DNA of 64,000 nt, taken from NCBI RefSeq assembly GCF_014595885.1, contig NZ_JABUKC010000003.1:248001-312000 (forward strand). The letters are read 5' to 3'. The translations under genes and the position numbers were made by a program. Under the pieces are notes generated by a model. The model saw only the letters and a program-made list of their open reading frames with translations, had not been told where the DNA came from and did not search any database. Position 1 is the first letter of the stretch, and each line of letters begins with the position of its first letter. This document shows positions 52,006 to 59,868 of this stretch, piece after piece. Origin of the DNA: Microcella alkalica (GTDB lineage: Bacteria; Actinomycetota; Actinomycetes; Actinomycetales; Microbacteriaceae).

Positions 52006-52826
52006 CTCGCCGCGAGCCTGACCTTCTCGGCCTCGACGTCGAAGTCGGCGGCGGGCCACTGCGGGTCGAGGGCGCGCAGCTCGTTCAGCAGCAGGTGCTG
52101 CACCGCGAGGCGCGCGAACCACTTGCGGTCGGCGGGCACGACGAACCACGGCGCGTGATCGGCGTCGGTCTCGGCGATGGCGCGCTCGTAGGCCTGCATG
52201 TACTGCGGCCAGAGCATCCGCTCATCGACGTCGCCGGGGTTGTACTTCCAGTGCTTGTCGGGGCGGTCGAGGCGCTCCTGGAGGCGCTGCTTCTGCTCGT
52301 CGGGCGAGATGTGCAGCATGACCTTGACGATGCGCGTGCCGGAGTCGACGACGCGGCGCTCGAAGTCGCGGATCTCGCCGTAGCGCCGCTCGATCTCGTC
52401 GGCGGGGGCGAGCTCGCGCACGCGGGCGATGAGCACGTCCTCGTAGTGCGAACGGTCGAAGACGCCGATCATGCCGGGGCCGGGCAGGCGCCGCTCGATG
52501 CGGGCGAGGAAGTGCTCGGCGCGCTCCTCCGGCGTCGGCTTCTTGAAGGCGGCGATCGCGACGCCCTGCGGGTCGACCGCGCCGACCACGTGGCGCAGGA
52601 TGCCGCCCTTGCCGGCCGTGTCCATCGCCTGCAGCACGAGCAGGATGCGCCGCTCGTCGCCGGCGCGGCTCGCGGCGAAGAGGCGCTCCTGCAGCTGGCT
52701 CAGCTCGTCGGCGCCTGCGGCGAGCGCCTGCTCGCCCGCGACCTTGTCGCCGTCGAAGCCGGGAGTCGCACGCGTGTCGATGTCGGCGAGGGAGACGGGC
52801 GGGCGGGCGCGAAGGAGGTCGTCCAT
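52002..52826 (-). CDS. ppk2: Polyphosphate kinase 2 family protein
   Basis: Phosphotransferase that uses polyphosphate to phosphorylate nucleotides. It has 274 aa from the ATG at 52826. Walker A is AMDTAGKGG (67-75) and Walker B is GVFDRSHYEDVL (D124). The lid RLDRPDKHWKYNPGDVDER is intact. Length is that of a single-domain PPK2. It lies inside the menaquinone region but has no visible role there. Confidence 0.92.
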   Translation of the reverse strand: MDDLLRARPPVSLADIDTRATPGFDGDKVAGEQALAAGADELSQLQERLFAASRAGDERRILLVLQAMDTAGKGGILRHVVGAVDPQGVAIAAFKKPTPEERAEHFLARIERRLPGPGMIGVFDRSHYEDVLIARVRELAPADEIERRYGEIRDFERRVVDSGTRIVKVMLHISPDEQKQRLQERLDRPDKHWKYNPGDVDERMLWPQYMQAYERAIAETDADHAPWFVVPADRKWFARLAVQHLLLNELRALDPQWPAADFDVEAEKVRLAAS

Positions 52827-52948
52827 GCGCTGACGGTACCCGGCGGCGTGGGCGGTGTCGAGGGATGCTCCCCCGGCGGTCGGCGGACTCCCGACCGGTG
52901 ACGACGGCGCCGAGCCGGCAGCGGCCCGATCGGGCGAGCAGCCGGGGT

Positions 52949-54670
52949 CTACGGCGCGAGCGGCACGTGCACGAGCAGCAGCCGCTCGCGCGCGGTCAGC
53001 GCGTCGTCGAGCTCGGCCCGCGTCGTCGCGCGCCGGTACGCCCACCCGCCGGCCGCGGCGAGCGCCGCGAAGTCGACGGCGACGGGCGTGCGCATGACGC
53101 GGGCGAAGTCGTCGGGGTCGGCGGTCGCCGCGACCTCGAGCGAGTCGAAGATCGTGCCGCCGCCGTCGTCGCCGACGAAGACGTGCAGCATGAGATCGTC
53201 GGGCAGCGGCGCGAGCAGCGCGCCCGCGTCGTGCACGGCGGCCAGGTCGCCGAGCAGCACCCGCACGACGCCGCGACGCTCGGCCCGACGCGCGGCGAGC
53301 GCGATGCCCGAGGCCGTCGAGATCGTGCCGTCGATGCCCGCGAGACCGCGGTTGGCGTGCACCGGGATGCGCTTGCCGGGAACCAGCCGGTCGGCCTCGC
53401 GGATGAGCCGAGAGGCCCCCAGCACGAGGCGGTCGTGCGGCCAGGTCGAGGCCCAGAGCGCGCGCACGAGCATCCGTCGATCGATCGGGGCCCGCATGAT
53501 CGCCAGCTCGGCGCGGGCGAAGGCGCTGCGCACGCTCGGCTCGTCCGACTGCGAGGCCGCGACGTCGGGCGCGGGGTCGTCGGGCGCCTGCGACTCGAGC
53601 ACCGCGCGCGACATCGCCACCCAGCCGCCCACCCAGCGCCGCACCACCGCGGGGTCGGGGGTGCCATGCACGCGCACCTCGTCGACCACGCGCGCGCGGC
53701 GACCCGGGTCGTAGACCTCGACCCCGGGGTCGCGCACGACGATCGCCTCGACGTCGGAGCGCTGCAGCAGCGCCGGCACCTCGCGGCTCAGCGTCGGGTG
53801 ACCCACGACGATCGCCCGCGCGACGGCGTCGCCGTGCGGGCCGCGCAGCACGTCGCGGTATGCCGCGACCACGTGCCGGCCGAAGCGCGCCTCGCTCGCG
53901 ACCTCGGCGATGAGCGGAGCGCCGAGTCGCTCGGCGAGCTCGGTCGCCCGCGGGCCGGCGCCCGTGCCCGCGATGACGACGGTCGCGTCGTCGGGCTCCA
54001 GGTCGAGCACGACGCGCTCGCGGCGGCCGCGCGGGTCGTCGTCGGCGGCCGGATGCTCCACCGGGGCGAGCGCCGCGGGCAGCTGCACGGCTCCGCTGAG
54101 CGGCTCGCGGTAGGCGAGGTTCACGTGCACCGGCCCCTCGGTTGCGGCGCGGACGGCGAGCTCGGCCAGCTCGCGCGCCTCGTCGACCTCGGCCGGGGCG
54201 CCGACGGGAGCCGCGACATCCCAGTCGGCGCGCACCAGGTCGCCGAAGATGCCCGGCTGCACGGTCGTCTGGTTGCTGCCGATGCCGCGCAGCTCGGCGG
54301 GGCGGTCAGCCGAGAGCACGATGATGCCGACGGCCGAGTGGTGGGCCTCGAGCACGGCCGGGTGCAGATTCGCGACCGCGGTGCCGGACGTGCAAATGAC
54401 GGGCACCGGCAGGCCGGACTCGGCGGCGAGGCCGAGCGCGGTGAAGCCCGCGACGCGCTCGTCGACGCGCACGTGCAGCTCGACCGCGCCGGCGCGAGCC
54501 GCCGCAGCGGCGGCGAGCGCGAGGGCCTGCGAGCGGGAGCCGGGGCTCAGCACCACGTCGCGCACGCCGTGGGCGATGAGCCCCGCGATGAGGGCGGTCG
54601 CGGCGCGCTGGGCGGGCGACTCGACGTCGGTCACGACCGGCTCAGCGGGCGGTGTCGTCGCGGGTGTCAT
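52949..54670 (-). CDS. menD: MenD, SEPHCHC synthase
   Basis: Thiamine-diphosphate enzyme joining isochorismate and 2-oxoglutarate. In the 573-aa protein the glutamate of the cofactor site is in VDERVAGFTALG, SPGSRSQALALA marks the N-terminus, and FVGDDGGGTIFDSLE is the metal-binding region near the C-terminus. Its first 29 bp overlap the end of the upstream membrane protein gene in another frame. The frame supports the ATG at 54670, although a later start such as VTDVESP would avoid the overlap. Confidence 0.93.
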   Translation of the reverse strand: MTPATTPPAEPVVTDVESPAQRAATALIAGLIAHGVRDVVLSPGSRSQALALAAAAAARAGAVELHVRVDERVAGFTALGLAAESGLPVPVICTSGTAVANLHPAVLEAHHSAVGIIVLSADRPAELRGIGSNQTTVQPGIFGDLVRADWDVAAPVGAPAEVDEARELAELAVRAATEGPVHVNLAYREPLSGAVQLPAALAPVEHPAADDDPRGRRERVVLDLEPDDATVVIAGTGAGPRATELAERLGAPLIAEVASEARFGRHVVAAYRDVLRGPHGDAVARAIVVGHPTLSREVPALLQRSDVEAIVVRDPGVEVYDPGRRARVVDEVRVHGTPDPAVVRRWVGGWVAMSRAVLESQAPDDPAPDVAASQSDEPSVRSAFARAELAIMRAPIDRRMLVRALWASTWPHDRLVLGASRLIREADRLVPGKRIPVHANRGLAGIDGTISTASGIALAARRAERRGVVRVLLGDLAAVHDAGALLAPLPDDLMLHVFVGDDGGGTIFDSLEVAATADPDDFARVMRTPVAVDFAALAAAGGWAYRRATTRAELDDALTARERLLLVHVPLAP

Positions 54671-54995
54671 CGTCGAGGTCGGCGAGCTCCTGCTCGAGAC
54701 GGCGCAGCCGCTCCTCCTGCTCGGCGCGACGGGCGACGTCGTCGCGGTTGAGCGTGCCGAGGAAGTCGGGGTCGTCGTCGGGGGCGATCACGCGGCTCGG
54801 CCGCGACGAGCGCCGAGCCTTGCCGATGAACAGCCAGAGCAGGCCGCCGATCACGGGCAGCACGACGACGAGCACGGCCCACAGCGGCTTCTGCAGCCCG
54901 CGGACGCGGGAGCGGTCGGTGAGCAGGACGTCGACGAGCGTGTAGATCGTGAACGCGACCGCGATCACGGTGAGCACGACGAGCAACCTGGCCAT
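54642..54995 (-). CDS. PLDc_N-domain membrane protein
   Basis: A 117-aa protein. Two membrane helices (about 3-22 and 36-56) make the short PLDc_N domain with RVRGLQKPLWAVLVVVLPVIGGLLWLFIGK. The charged coiled tail has RRAEQEERLRRLEQELADL. The family is common in actinobacteria and its role is not known. It overlaps the menD start, so the two are likely co-translated. Confidence 0.83.
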   Translation of the reverse strand: MARLLVVLTVIAVAFTIYTLVDVLLTDRSRVRGLQKPLWAVLVVVLPVIGGLLWLFIGKARRSSRPSRVIAPDDDPDFLGTLNRDDVARRAEQEERLRRLEQELADLDDDTRDDTAR

Positions 54996-55095
54996 ACGGC
55001 GAGTGTACGCCGGGCGTCTGGAGCCCGACCGGGAGCCGACGAAGAGGCTCCTGCTCGCGGGCCGGGCCGCCGACAGCCGCTCCTAGACTGGGGCC

Positions 55096-55401
55096 GTGAA
55101 CCCCTGGATCAAGTACAGCCTCGTGCGCCTCGGCATCTTCCTCGCCGCCTTCGCGGTGCTGTACCTCGCGCTGCCGGCGCCGCTGGAATCGATCGGCATC
55201 GTCGGGTTCGCGACCGTCGTCATCGCCGCCGTCACGGCCGCAGTCATCGCCCTCACCGTGTCGTACATCTTCTTCGCGAAGCTGCGCGACGCCGTCGCCC
55301 TCGACCTCGCCGAGCGCCGCCGCAAGCCCGTGGCCGACCCGGACGCCGCGGCCGAGGACGCCGCCGCGGAGGATGCGGCGGCGGGGGACGCGGCGCGTTA
55401 G
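55096..55401 (+). CDS. DUF4229 membrane protein
   Basis: A 101-aa protein with two to three helices (about 8-75). It begins NPWIKYSLVRLGIFLAAFA and ends with an acidic Asp/Ala tail, typical of DUF4229. Function unknown. In actinobacteria it is commonly found beside menA, as here, where it converges on menA with a 4-bp overlap. Confidence 0.8.
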   Translation: MNPWIKYSLVRLGIFLAAFAVLYLALPAPLESIGIVGFATVVIAAVTAAVIALTVSYIFFAKLRDAVALDLAERRRKPVADPDAAAEDAAAEDAAAGDAAR

Positions 55402-56390
55402 AACGCGATCGCCGCCGCGAGGCCCAGGCCGGTGAGCAGTGCCGCGAGCGACGTGAGCTTGAGCGCGAGCACGAGTTCGCCCGAGGTCTTCGCCAGCAGC
55501 ACGATGAGCACGACGGGCGCGCTCACCAGCAGCGTGAAGAACACGTAGGGCGCGTTGACGTACAGCAGGGCGAACCACACCAGCACGCCGTAGGCGGCCA
55601 CGAGCAGCACCGCGAAGAGGATGCGAGCGCCCCGATCGCCCAGCCGCACGGCCAGCGTGCGCTTGCCGGCCACGGCATCCTGCCCCCGATCGCGGATGTT
55701 GTTGACGAGCATGACGGCCGCCGCGAACAGGCCGGCGATGACGCCCGCGAGCACGGCGTCGAGCGGCGCCTGGTCGACCTGCACGAAGGTGGTGCCGACC
55801 GTCGCGACGAGCCCGAAGAAGACGAACGCCACGAGCTCACCGAGACCGGTGTAGCCGTAGGGTCGGCGGCCGCCCGTGTAGAACCAGGCCGCCGCGATCG
55901 CGACGGCACCCACGAGCAGCAGCCACCAGTGCCCGCTCAGCGCGACGATCGCGAGCCCGGCGAGCGCGCCGAGGCCGAAGAACACCAGCGCGACCGTGAG
56001 CACCGTGCGCGCCGGCGCCGCACCCGAGCCGGTGAGACGCCGAGGCCCGACCCGCAGCGCGTCGGTGCCCCGCACGCCGTCGGAGTAGTCGTTGGCGAAG
56101 TTCACGCCCACCTGCAGCAACACGGCGACCGCGAGGCACAGGATCGCCACCGGCACGTCGACGCCGCCGTTCACGTGCGCGACCGCCGTGCCGAGCGCCA
56201 CCGGGGCGACCGCGAGGCTCAGGGTGCGCAGGCGCGCGCCCGCCAGCCAGTCGCGCCACGTCGCGCGCGACGCGGCGGCGGGGTTGCCGGAGCGTGCGGC
56301 GCTGGGGCGCGAGCCGCCCGGCCGCCCTCCGGGCCGGCCCGAGGAGCGCTTCGAGGAAGAGGTCTTGGTCGCAGGTCGCTTCGTCGCCAC
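55398..56390 (-). CDS. menA: 1,4-Dihydroxy-2-naphthoate polyprenyltransferase
   Basis: Attaches the isoprenoid tail to the naphthoate ring in the membrane. The 330-aa protein has a basic Ser/Gly/Pro head of about 45 residues and eight or nine helices. The metal motif is VNFANDYSDGVRG and a second polar loop is NNIRDRGQDAVAGKRTLAVRLG. The family match is close. The head is longer than usual. Confidence 0.93.
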   Translation of the reverse strand: MATKRPATKTSSSKRSSGRPGGRPGGSRPSAARSGNPAAASRATWRDWLAGARLRTLSLAVAPVALGTAVAHVNGGVDVPVAILCLAVAVLLQVGVNFANDYSDGVRGTDALRVGPRRLTGSGAAPARTVLTVALVFFGLGALAGLAIVALSGHWWLLLVGAVAIAAAWFYTGGRRPYGYTGLGELVAFVFFGLVATVGTTFVQVDQAPLDAVLAGVIAGLFAAAVMLVNNIRDRGQDAVAGKRTLAVRLGDRGARILFAVLLVAAYGVLVWFALLYVNAPYVFFTLLVSAPVVLIVLLAKTSGELVLALKLTSLAALLTGLGLAAAIAF

Positions 56391-56416
56391 GACGCCGATC
56401 CTAGGGCCGGCGAAGC

Positions 56417-57547
56417 CTAGGGTCGGGCGAGGCGGGCGATCGCGAGGCGGTCGGGCTTGCCCGAGGGGAGCGTCGGCAGGGCATCCGTCGTGATCACACG
56501 GTCGGGGCGGGCCTCGGGCGAGAGCGCCGCGCCCACCGCGCGCCGCAGCGTCGCGAGGTCAGGACGCGCCGTCGTCACCACGACCGGCACCTCGCCCCAC
56601 TCGGGGTGAGTGCCCGGCACGACGACGGCGTCGGCGAGGCCTGGCTGCTCGCGCACGACGCGCTCGACCTCGCCGAGGCTCACCTTGAGGCCGCCCGTCA
56701 CGATGACGTCGTCGAGCCGGCCGGTGATGCGCAGCACGCCGTCGACGAGCTCACCCGCATCGTCGGTGCGGTACCAGCGGTGCTCGTCGTGCTCGACGAA
56801 GGCGCGGGCCGTGCGCTCCGGGTCGCCCAGGTAGTACTCGGCGATCGTCGGGCCGCCGAGCTCGACACGGCCGTCGACGATGCGCACCTGCGCCTGCCCG
56901 ATCGGCACGCCGTCGTAGACGACGCCGCCGCAGGTCTCGCTCGAGCCGTAGGTGCGCGTCACGCGCCAGCCGTGCGCGCGGGCGCGGTCGACGAGCGCGG
57001 CCGGCGTCGACTGGCCGCCGACGAGGATGCGCGCGAAGCCGGCGAGCGCGTCGCGCAGCTCGTCGTTCGTGTCGGCCTCGTCGAGCAGACGCCCGAGCTG
57101 CGCCGGGACGAGCGCGGTGTAGCGAACCTTCTCGGTCATGCGGGCGATCGCGGCGAGAACCGTCGCGGCGTCCATGCGGCCGGGCGCGACGGGCACCGGG
57201 GGGATGCTCGCCGCGAGCGAGCGCGCGAGCACGTTGATGCCGGCGATGTAGTGCACGGGCAGCGCGAGCAGCCACTGGCCCGGCTCGCCGAGCGCGCCGT
57301 TGGAGGCCGCCGCGCTCGCGAGGACGGCGTCGGCGCTCAGGGCGACGCGCTTGGGGGTGCCGGTGGATCCGCTCGTCTCGACGACGAGGGCGATGCGCTT
57401 CTCGACCTCGAGCGGCGCCGTCGCGACCGGGTTCACGCCGCCGCCGCGGAACAGCACCGCGGGGCCCTCGCCGCTGAGCGCCTCGCGCAGCGCATCGAGG
57501 CAGGCGAGCGGGTCTTTCGTGTCGACGACGGCGAGCGGGCGGGTCAC
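56417..57547 (-). CDS. menE: O-succinylbenzoate-CoA ligase
   Basis: Activates o-succinylbenzoate with CoA. It has 376 aa from the GTG at 57547, short for an acyl-CoA ligase but normal for actinobacterial MenE. The adenylate loop is VVETSGSTGTPKRVALS, RTYGSSETCGGVVYDG follows, and the YRTDDAGELVDGVLRITGRLDDVIVTGG hinge and the C-terminal PSGKPDRLAI with the catalytic Lys are present. It lies between menA and menB on the same strand. Confidence 0.92.
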   Translation of the reverse strand: MTRPLAVVDTKDPLACLDALREALSGEGPAVLFRGGGVNPVATAPLEVEKRIALVVETSGSTGTPKRVALSADAVLASAAASNGALGEPGQWLLALPVHYIAGINVLARSLAASIPPVPVAPGRMDAATVLAAIARMTEKVRYTALVPAQLGRLLDEADTNDELRDALAGFARILVGGQSTPAALVDRARAHGWRVTRTYGSSETCGGVVYDGVPIGQAQVRIVDGRVELGGPTIAEYYLGDPERTARAFVEHDEHRWYRTDDAGELVDGVLRITGRLDDVIVTGGLKVSLGEVERVVREQPGLADAVVVPGTHPEWGEVPVVVTTARPDLATLRRAVGAALSPEARPDRVITTDALPTLPSGKPDRLAIARLARP

Positions 57548-57572
57548 CCGATCACGGTAGCGCGGGCTGCTG

Positions 57573-58511
57573 TCAGTACTGCCAGGGGAACGGCGACCAG
57601 TCGGGCGCGCGCTTCTCGAGGAAGCTGTCGCGCCCCTCGACCGCCTCGTCGGTGCCGTAGGCGAGGCGCGTCGCCTCACCCGCGAACACCTGCTGGCCGA
57701 CGAGCCCGTCGTCGGTGAGGTTCATCGCGAACTTCAGCATGCGGATCGCCGTCGGGCTCTTGGTGAGGATCGTCTCCGCCCAATCGAGCGCGGTCGCCTC
57801 GAGCTCGGCGTGCGGCACGACGGCGTTCACCGTGCCCATCTCGTAGGCGCGTTGGGCGTCGTACTCGCGGGCGAGGAAGAAGATCTCGCGCGCGATCTTC
57901 TGCCCGACCTGCTTGGCGAGGTAGGCGCTGCCGTAGCCGGCGTCGAAGCTGCCGACGTCGGCGTCGGTCTGCTTGAAGCGCGCGTGCTCGCGGCTCGCGA
58001 TCGTCAGGTCGCACACGACGTGCAGCGAGTGCCCTCCCCCGGCGGCCCACCCGGGCACGACGGCGATGACGACCTTGGGCATGAAGCGGATGAGGCGCTG
58101 CACCTCCAGGATGTGCAGCCTGCTCGCCCGCGCAGGGTCGACCGTCTCGGCGGTGTCTCCCTCGGCGTACTGATACCCGGAGCGGCCCCGGATGCGCTGG
58201 TCGCCGCCCGAGCAGAACGCCCACCCCGCATCCTTGGGGCTCGGCCCGTTGCCCGTCAGCAGCACGACGCCGACGCGCGGGTTCTGCCGGGCGTCGTCGA
58301 GCGCGCGGTAGAGCTCGTCGACCGTGTGCGGGCGGAAGGCGTTGCGCACCTCCGGCCGGTCGAAGGCGATGCGCGCGATGCGCCCCGAGGTGTCGAGGTG
58401 GTACGTGATGTCGGTGAGGCTCTCGAAGCCCCCGACGGGGCGCCAGCGCTCGGCGTCGAACAGCTCGGAGACGTGGGCGGCGGGGTCGTGCGGGGCGGCG
58501 GGCTCGGCCAT
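57573..58511 (-). CDS. menB: 1,4-Dihydroxy-2-naphthoyl-CoA synthase
   Basis: Crotonase-fold enzyme closing the second ring. The 312-aa protein has the oxyanion-hole CSGGDQRIRG region, AAGGGHSLHVVCDLTIAS and the MenB-specific SFDAGYGSAYLAKQVGQKIAREI with the active-site Asp. The C-terminal FLEKRAPDWSPFPW is also characteristic. It is divergent from menC by 40 bp. Confidence 0.95.
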   Translation of the reverse strand: MAEPAAPHDPAAHVSELFDAERWRPVGGFESLTDITYHLDTSGRIARIAFDRPEVRNAFRPHTVDELYRALDDARQNPRVGVVLLTGNGPSPKDAGWAFCSGGDQRIRGRSGYQYAEGDTAETVDPARASRLHILEVQRLIRFMPKVVIAVVPGWAAGGGHSLHVVCDLTIASREHARFKQTDADVGSFDAGYGSAYLAKQVGQKIAREIFFLAREYDAQRAYEMGTVNAVVPHAELEATALDWAETILTKSPTAIRMLKFAMNLTDDGLVGQQVFAGEATRLAYGTDEAVEGRDSFLEKRAPDWSPFPWQY

Positions 58512-58551
58512 GCGGCCAGCCTACGCGTGCGACTCGGGGCAGACTGGGCGC

Positions 58552-59562
58552 ATGACGACGGCGCCGGATGCCCTGCCCCCGCTCGACGAGGTGCTGCGCG
58601 GCGCCGCCGTGGTGTCGGTGCCGCTGACGACGCGGTTCCGCGGCGTCGACGAGCGCGAGGCCGTGCTGCTGCGCGGCCCGGCCGGGTGGAGCGAGTTCAG
58701 CCCCTTCGCCGAGTACGGAGACGCCGAGGCCGCGACGTGGCTCGCCGCGGCCCTCGACTTCGGCTGGCGCGACTCGCGGGCGGTCGAGCGGCGCGCGAGC
58801 ATCCCCGTCAATGCGACCCTGCCGGCGGTGCCGGTCGAGCGCGTCGAGCGGGTGCTCGCCCGGTACGACGGCTGCCGCACCGTGAAGATCAAGGTCGGCG
58901 AGCGCGGGCAGACGCTCGCCGACGACGTCGCGCGGGTGCGCGAGACGCGGCGGCTCATCGGCCCGGAGGGGCGCATCAGGCTCGACGCCAACGGCGCCTG
59001 GAACCTCGACGAGGCCGAGCACGCGGTGCGCGCGCTCGAGCAGTTCGACCTCGAGTACGTCGAGCAGCCGTGCGCGACGGTGCCCGAGCTGGCGGAGCTG
59101 CGGCGGCGCATCCACCGCATCGACGTGCTGGTGGCGGCGGATGAGAGCGTGCGCCGCGCCTCCGACCCGCTCGAGGTGGCGCGAGCCGGGGCCGCCGACG
59201 TGCTCGTGGTGAAGGCGGCACCGCTCGGCGGCATCGACCGAGCGCTCGCGATCGTCGCCGAGGCGGGGCTTCCCGCGGTGGTGTCGAGCGCGCTCGACAC
59301 GAGCGTCGGGCTCGCGATGGGTGCGGCGCTCGCGGCGCGGCTGCCGACGCTCGAGTTCGACTGCGGGCTCGGCACGGGCGCGCTGCTGGCCGACGACGTC
59401 GCGGTCGCGCCCGTCGCGCCCGTCGCGGGGGCCATCGGCACGGCTCGCGTCGAGGTCGACGAGGATGCCCTGCGCAGGCTCGCCGCCCCCGAGCCGCGCG
59501 CGCAGTGGTGGCGCGCCCGGCTCGAGCGCTGTCACGCGCTGCTCGCCGCCGACGCGCACTAG
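58552..59562 (+). CDS. menC: O-succinylbenzoate synthase
   Basis: Enolase-superfamily dehydratase. It has 336 aa from the ATG at 58552. The active site is complete: the KxK pair with K114 (VKIKVG), metal ligands D145, E171 and D197, and the second base K221 (VVKAAPLGG). Short length and the DANGAWN box are typical of actinobacterial MenC. It is the only men gene besides menF on this strand. Confidence 0.92.
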   Translation: MTTAPDALPPLDEVLRGAAVVSVPLTTRFRGVDEREAVLLRGPAGWSEFSPFAEYGDAEAATWLAAALDFGWRDSRAVERRASIPVNATLPAVPVERVERVLARYDGCRTVKIKVGERGQTLADDVARVRETRRLIGPEGRIRLDANGAWNLDEAEHAVRALEQFDLEYVEQPCATVPELAELRRRIHRIDVLVAADESVRRASDPLEVARAGAADVLVVKAAPLGGIDRALAIVAEAGLPAVVSSALDTSVGLAMGAALAARLPTLEFDCGLGTGALLADDVAVAPVAPVAGAIGTARVEVDEDALRRLAAPEPRAQWWRARLERCHALLAADAH

Positions 59563-59583
59563 CGGAGACGCCGCCCGCCGGCC

Positions 59584-59606
59584 GCGCCCGGTGAGGCGCC
59601 GGGCGC
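59584..59606 (+). terminator. menC terminator
   Basis: GCGCCCGG and CCGGGCGC form an 8-bp stem 21 bp after the menC stop. Confidence 0.6.
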
Positions 59607-59705
59607 GCCGGTCGCCTCGGTCGCCCGCACTTGCAGAAGTCCGGATTGGGTGAAACGGATTCGCGTGCACCGGAGTTCTGAACGGGCAGCCTACGCAGGA
59701 CTCTG

Positions 59706-59778
59706 CCAAACGCTGGGGAACGGGCCGAACGCAGGGGCGGGGCCGAACGCTGGAGACGAGCCGAACGCAGATGGACGC
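59706..59778. repeat. Four imperfect 18-19 bp tandem repeats
   Basis: Units begin CCAAACGCTGG, CCGAACGCAGG, CCGAACGCTGG and CCGAACGCAGA, each about 18 bp from the next, in the 306-bp gene-free gap between menC and the pullulanase gene. No gene is seen in the gap. The repeats may be slippage products or a binding array. Confidence 0.6.
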
Positions 59779-59810
59779 GCGGGGAACCGGGACCTGCGGA
59801 ACGGCCACGA

Positions 59811-59839
59811 GGGCGGGCACGCTCTCCGCGCGCCCGCCC
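59811..59839 (-). terminator. Probable pullulanase terminator
   Basis: GGGCGGGC and GCCCGCCC form an 8-bp stem 30 bp past the stop of the pullulanase gene. Confidence 0.55.
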
Positions 59840-59868
59840 CCACGGCCGGTGGTGGCCGGTCTGCCTAC

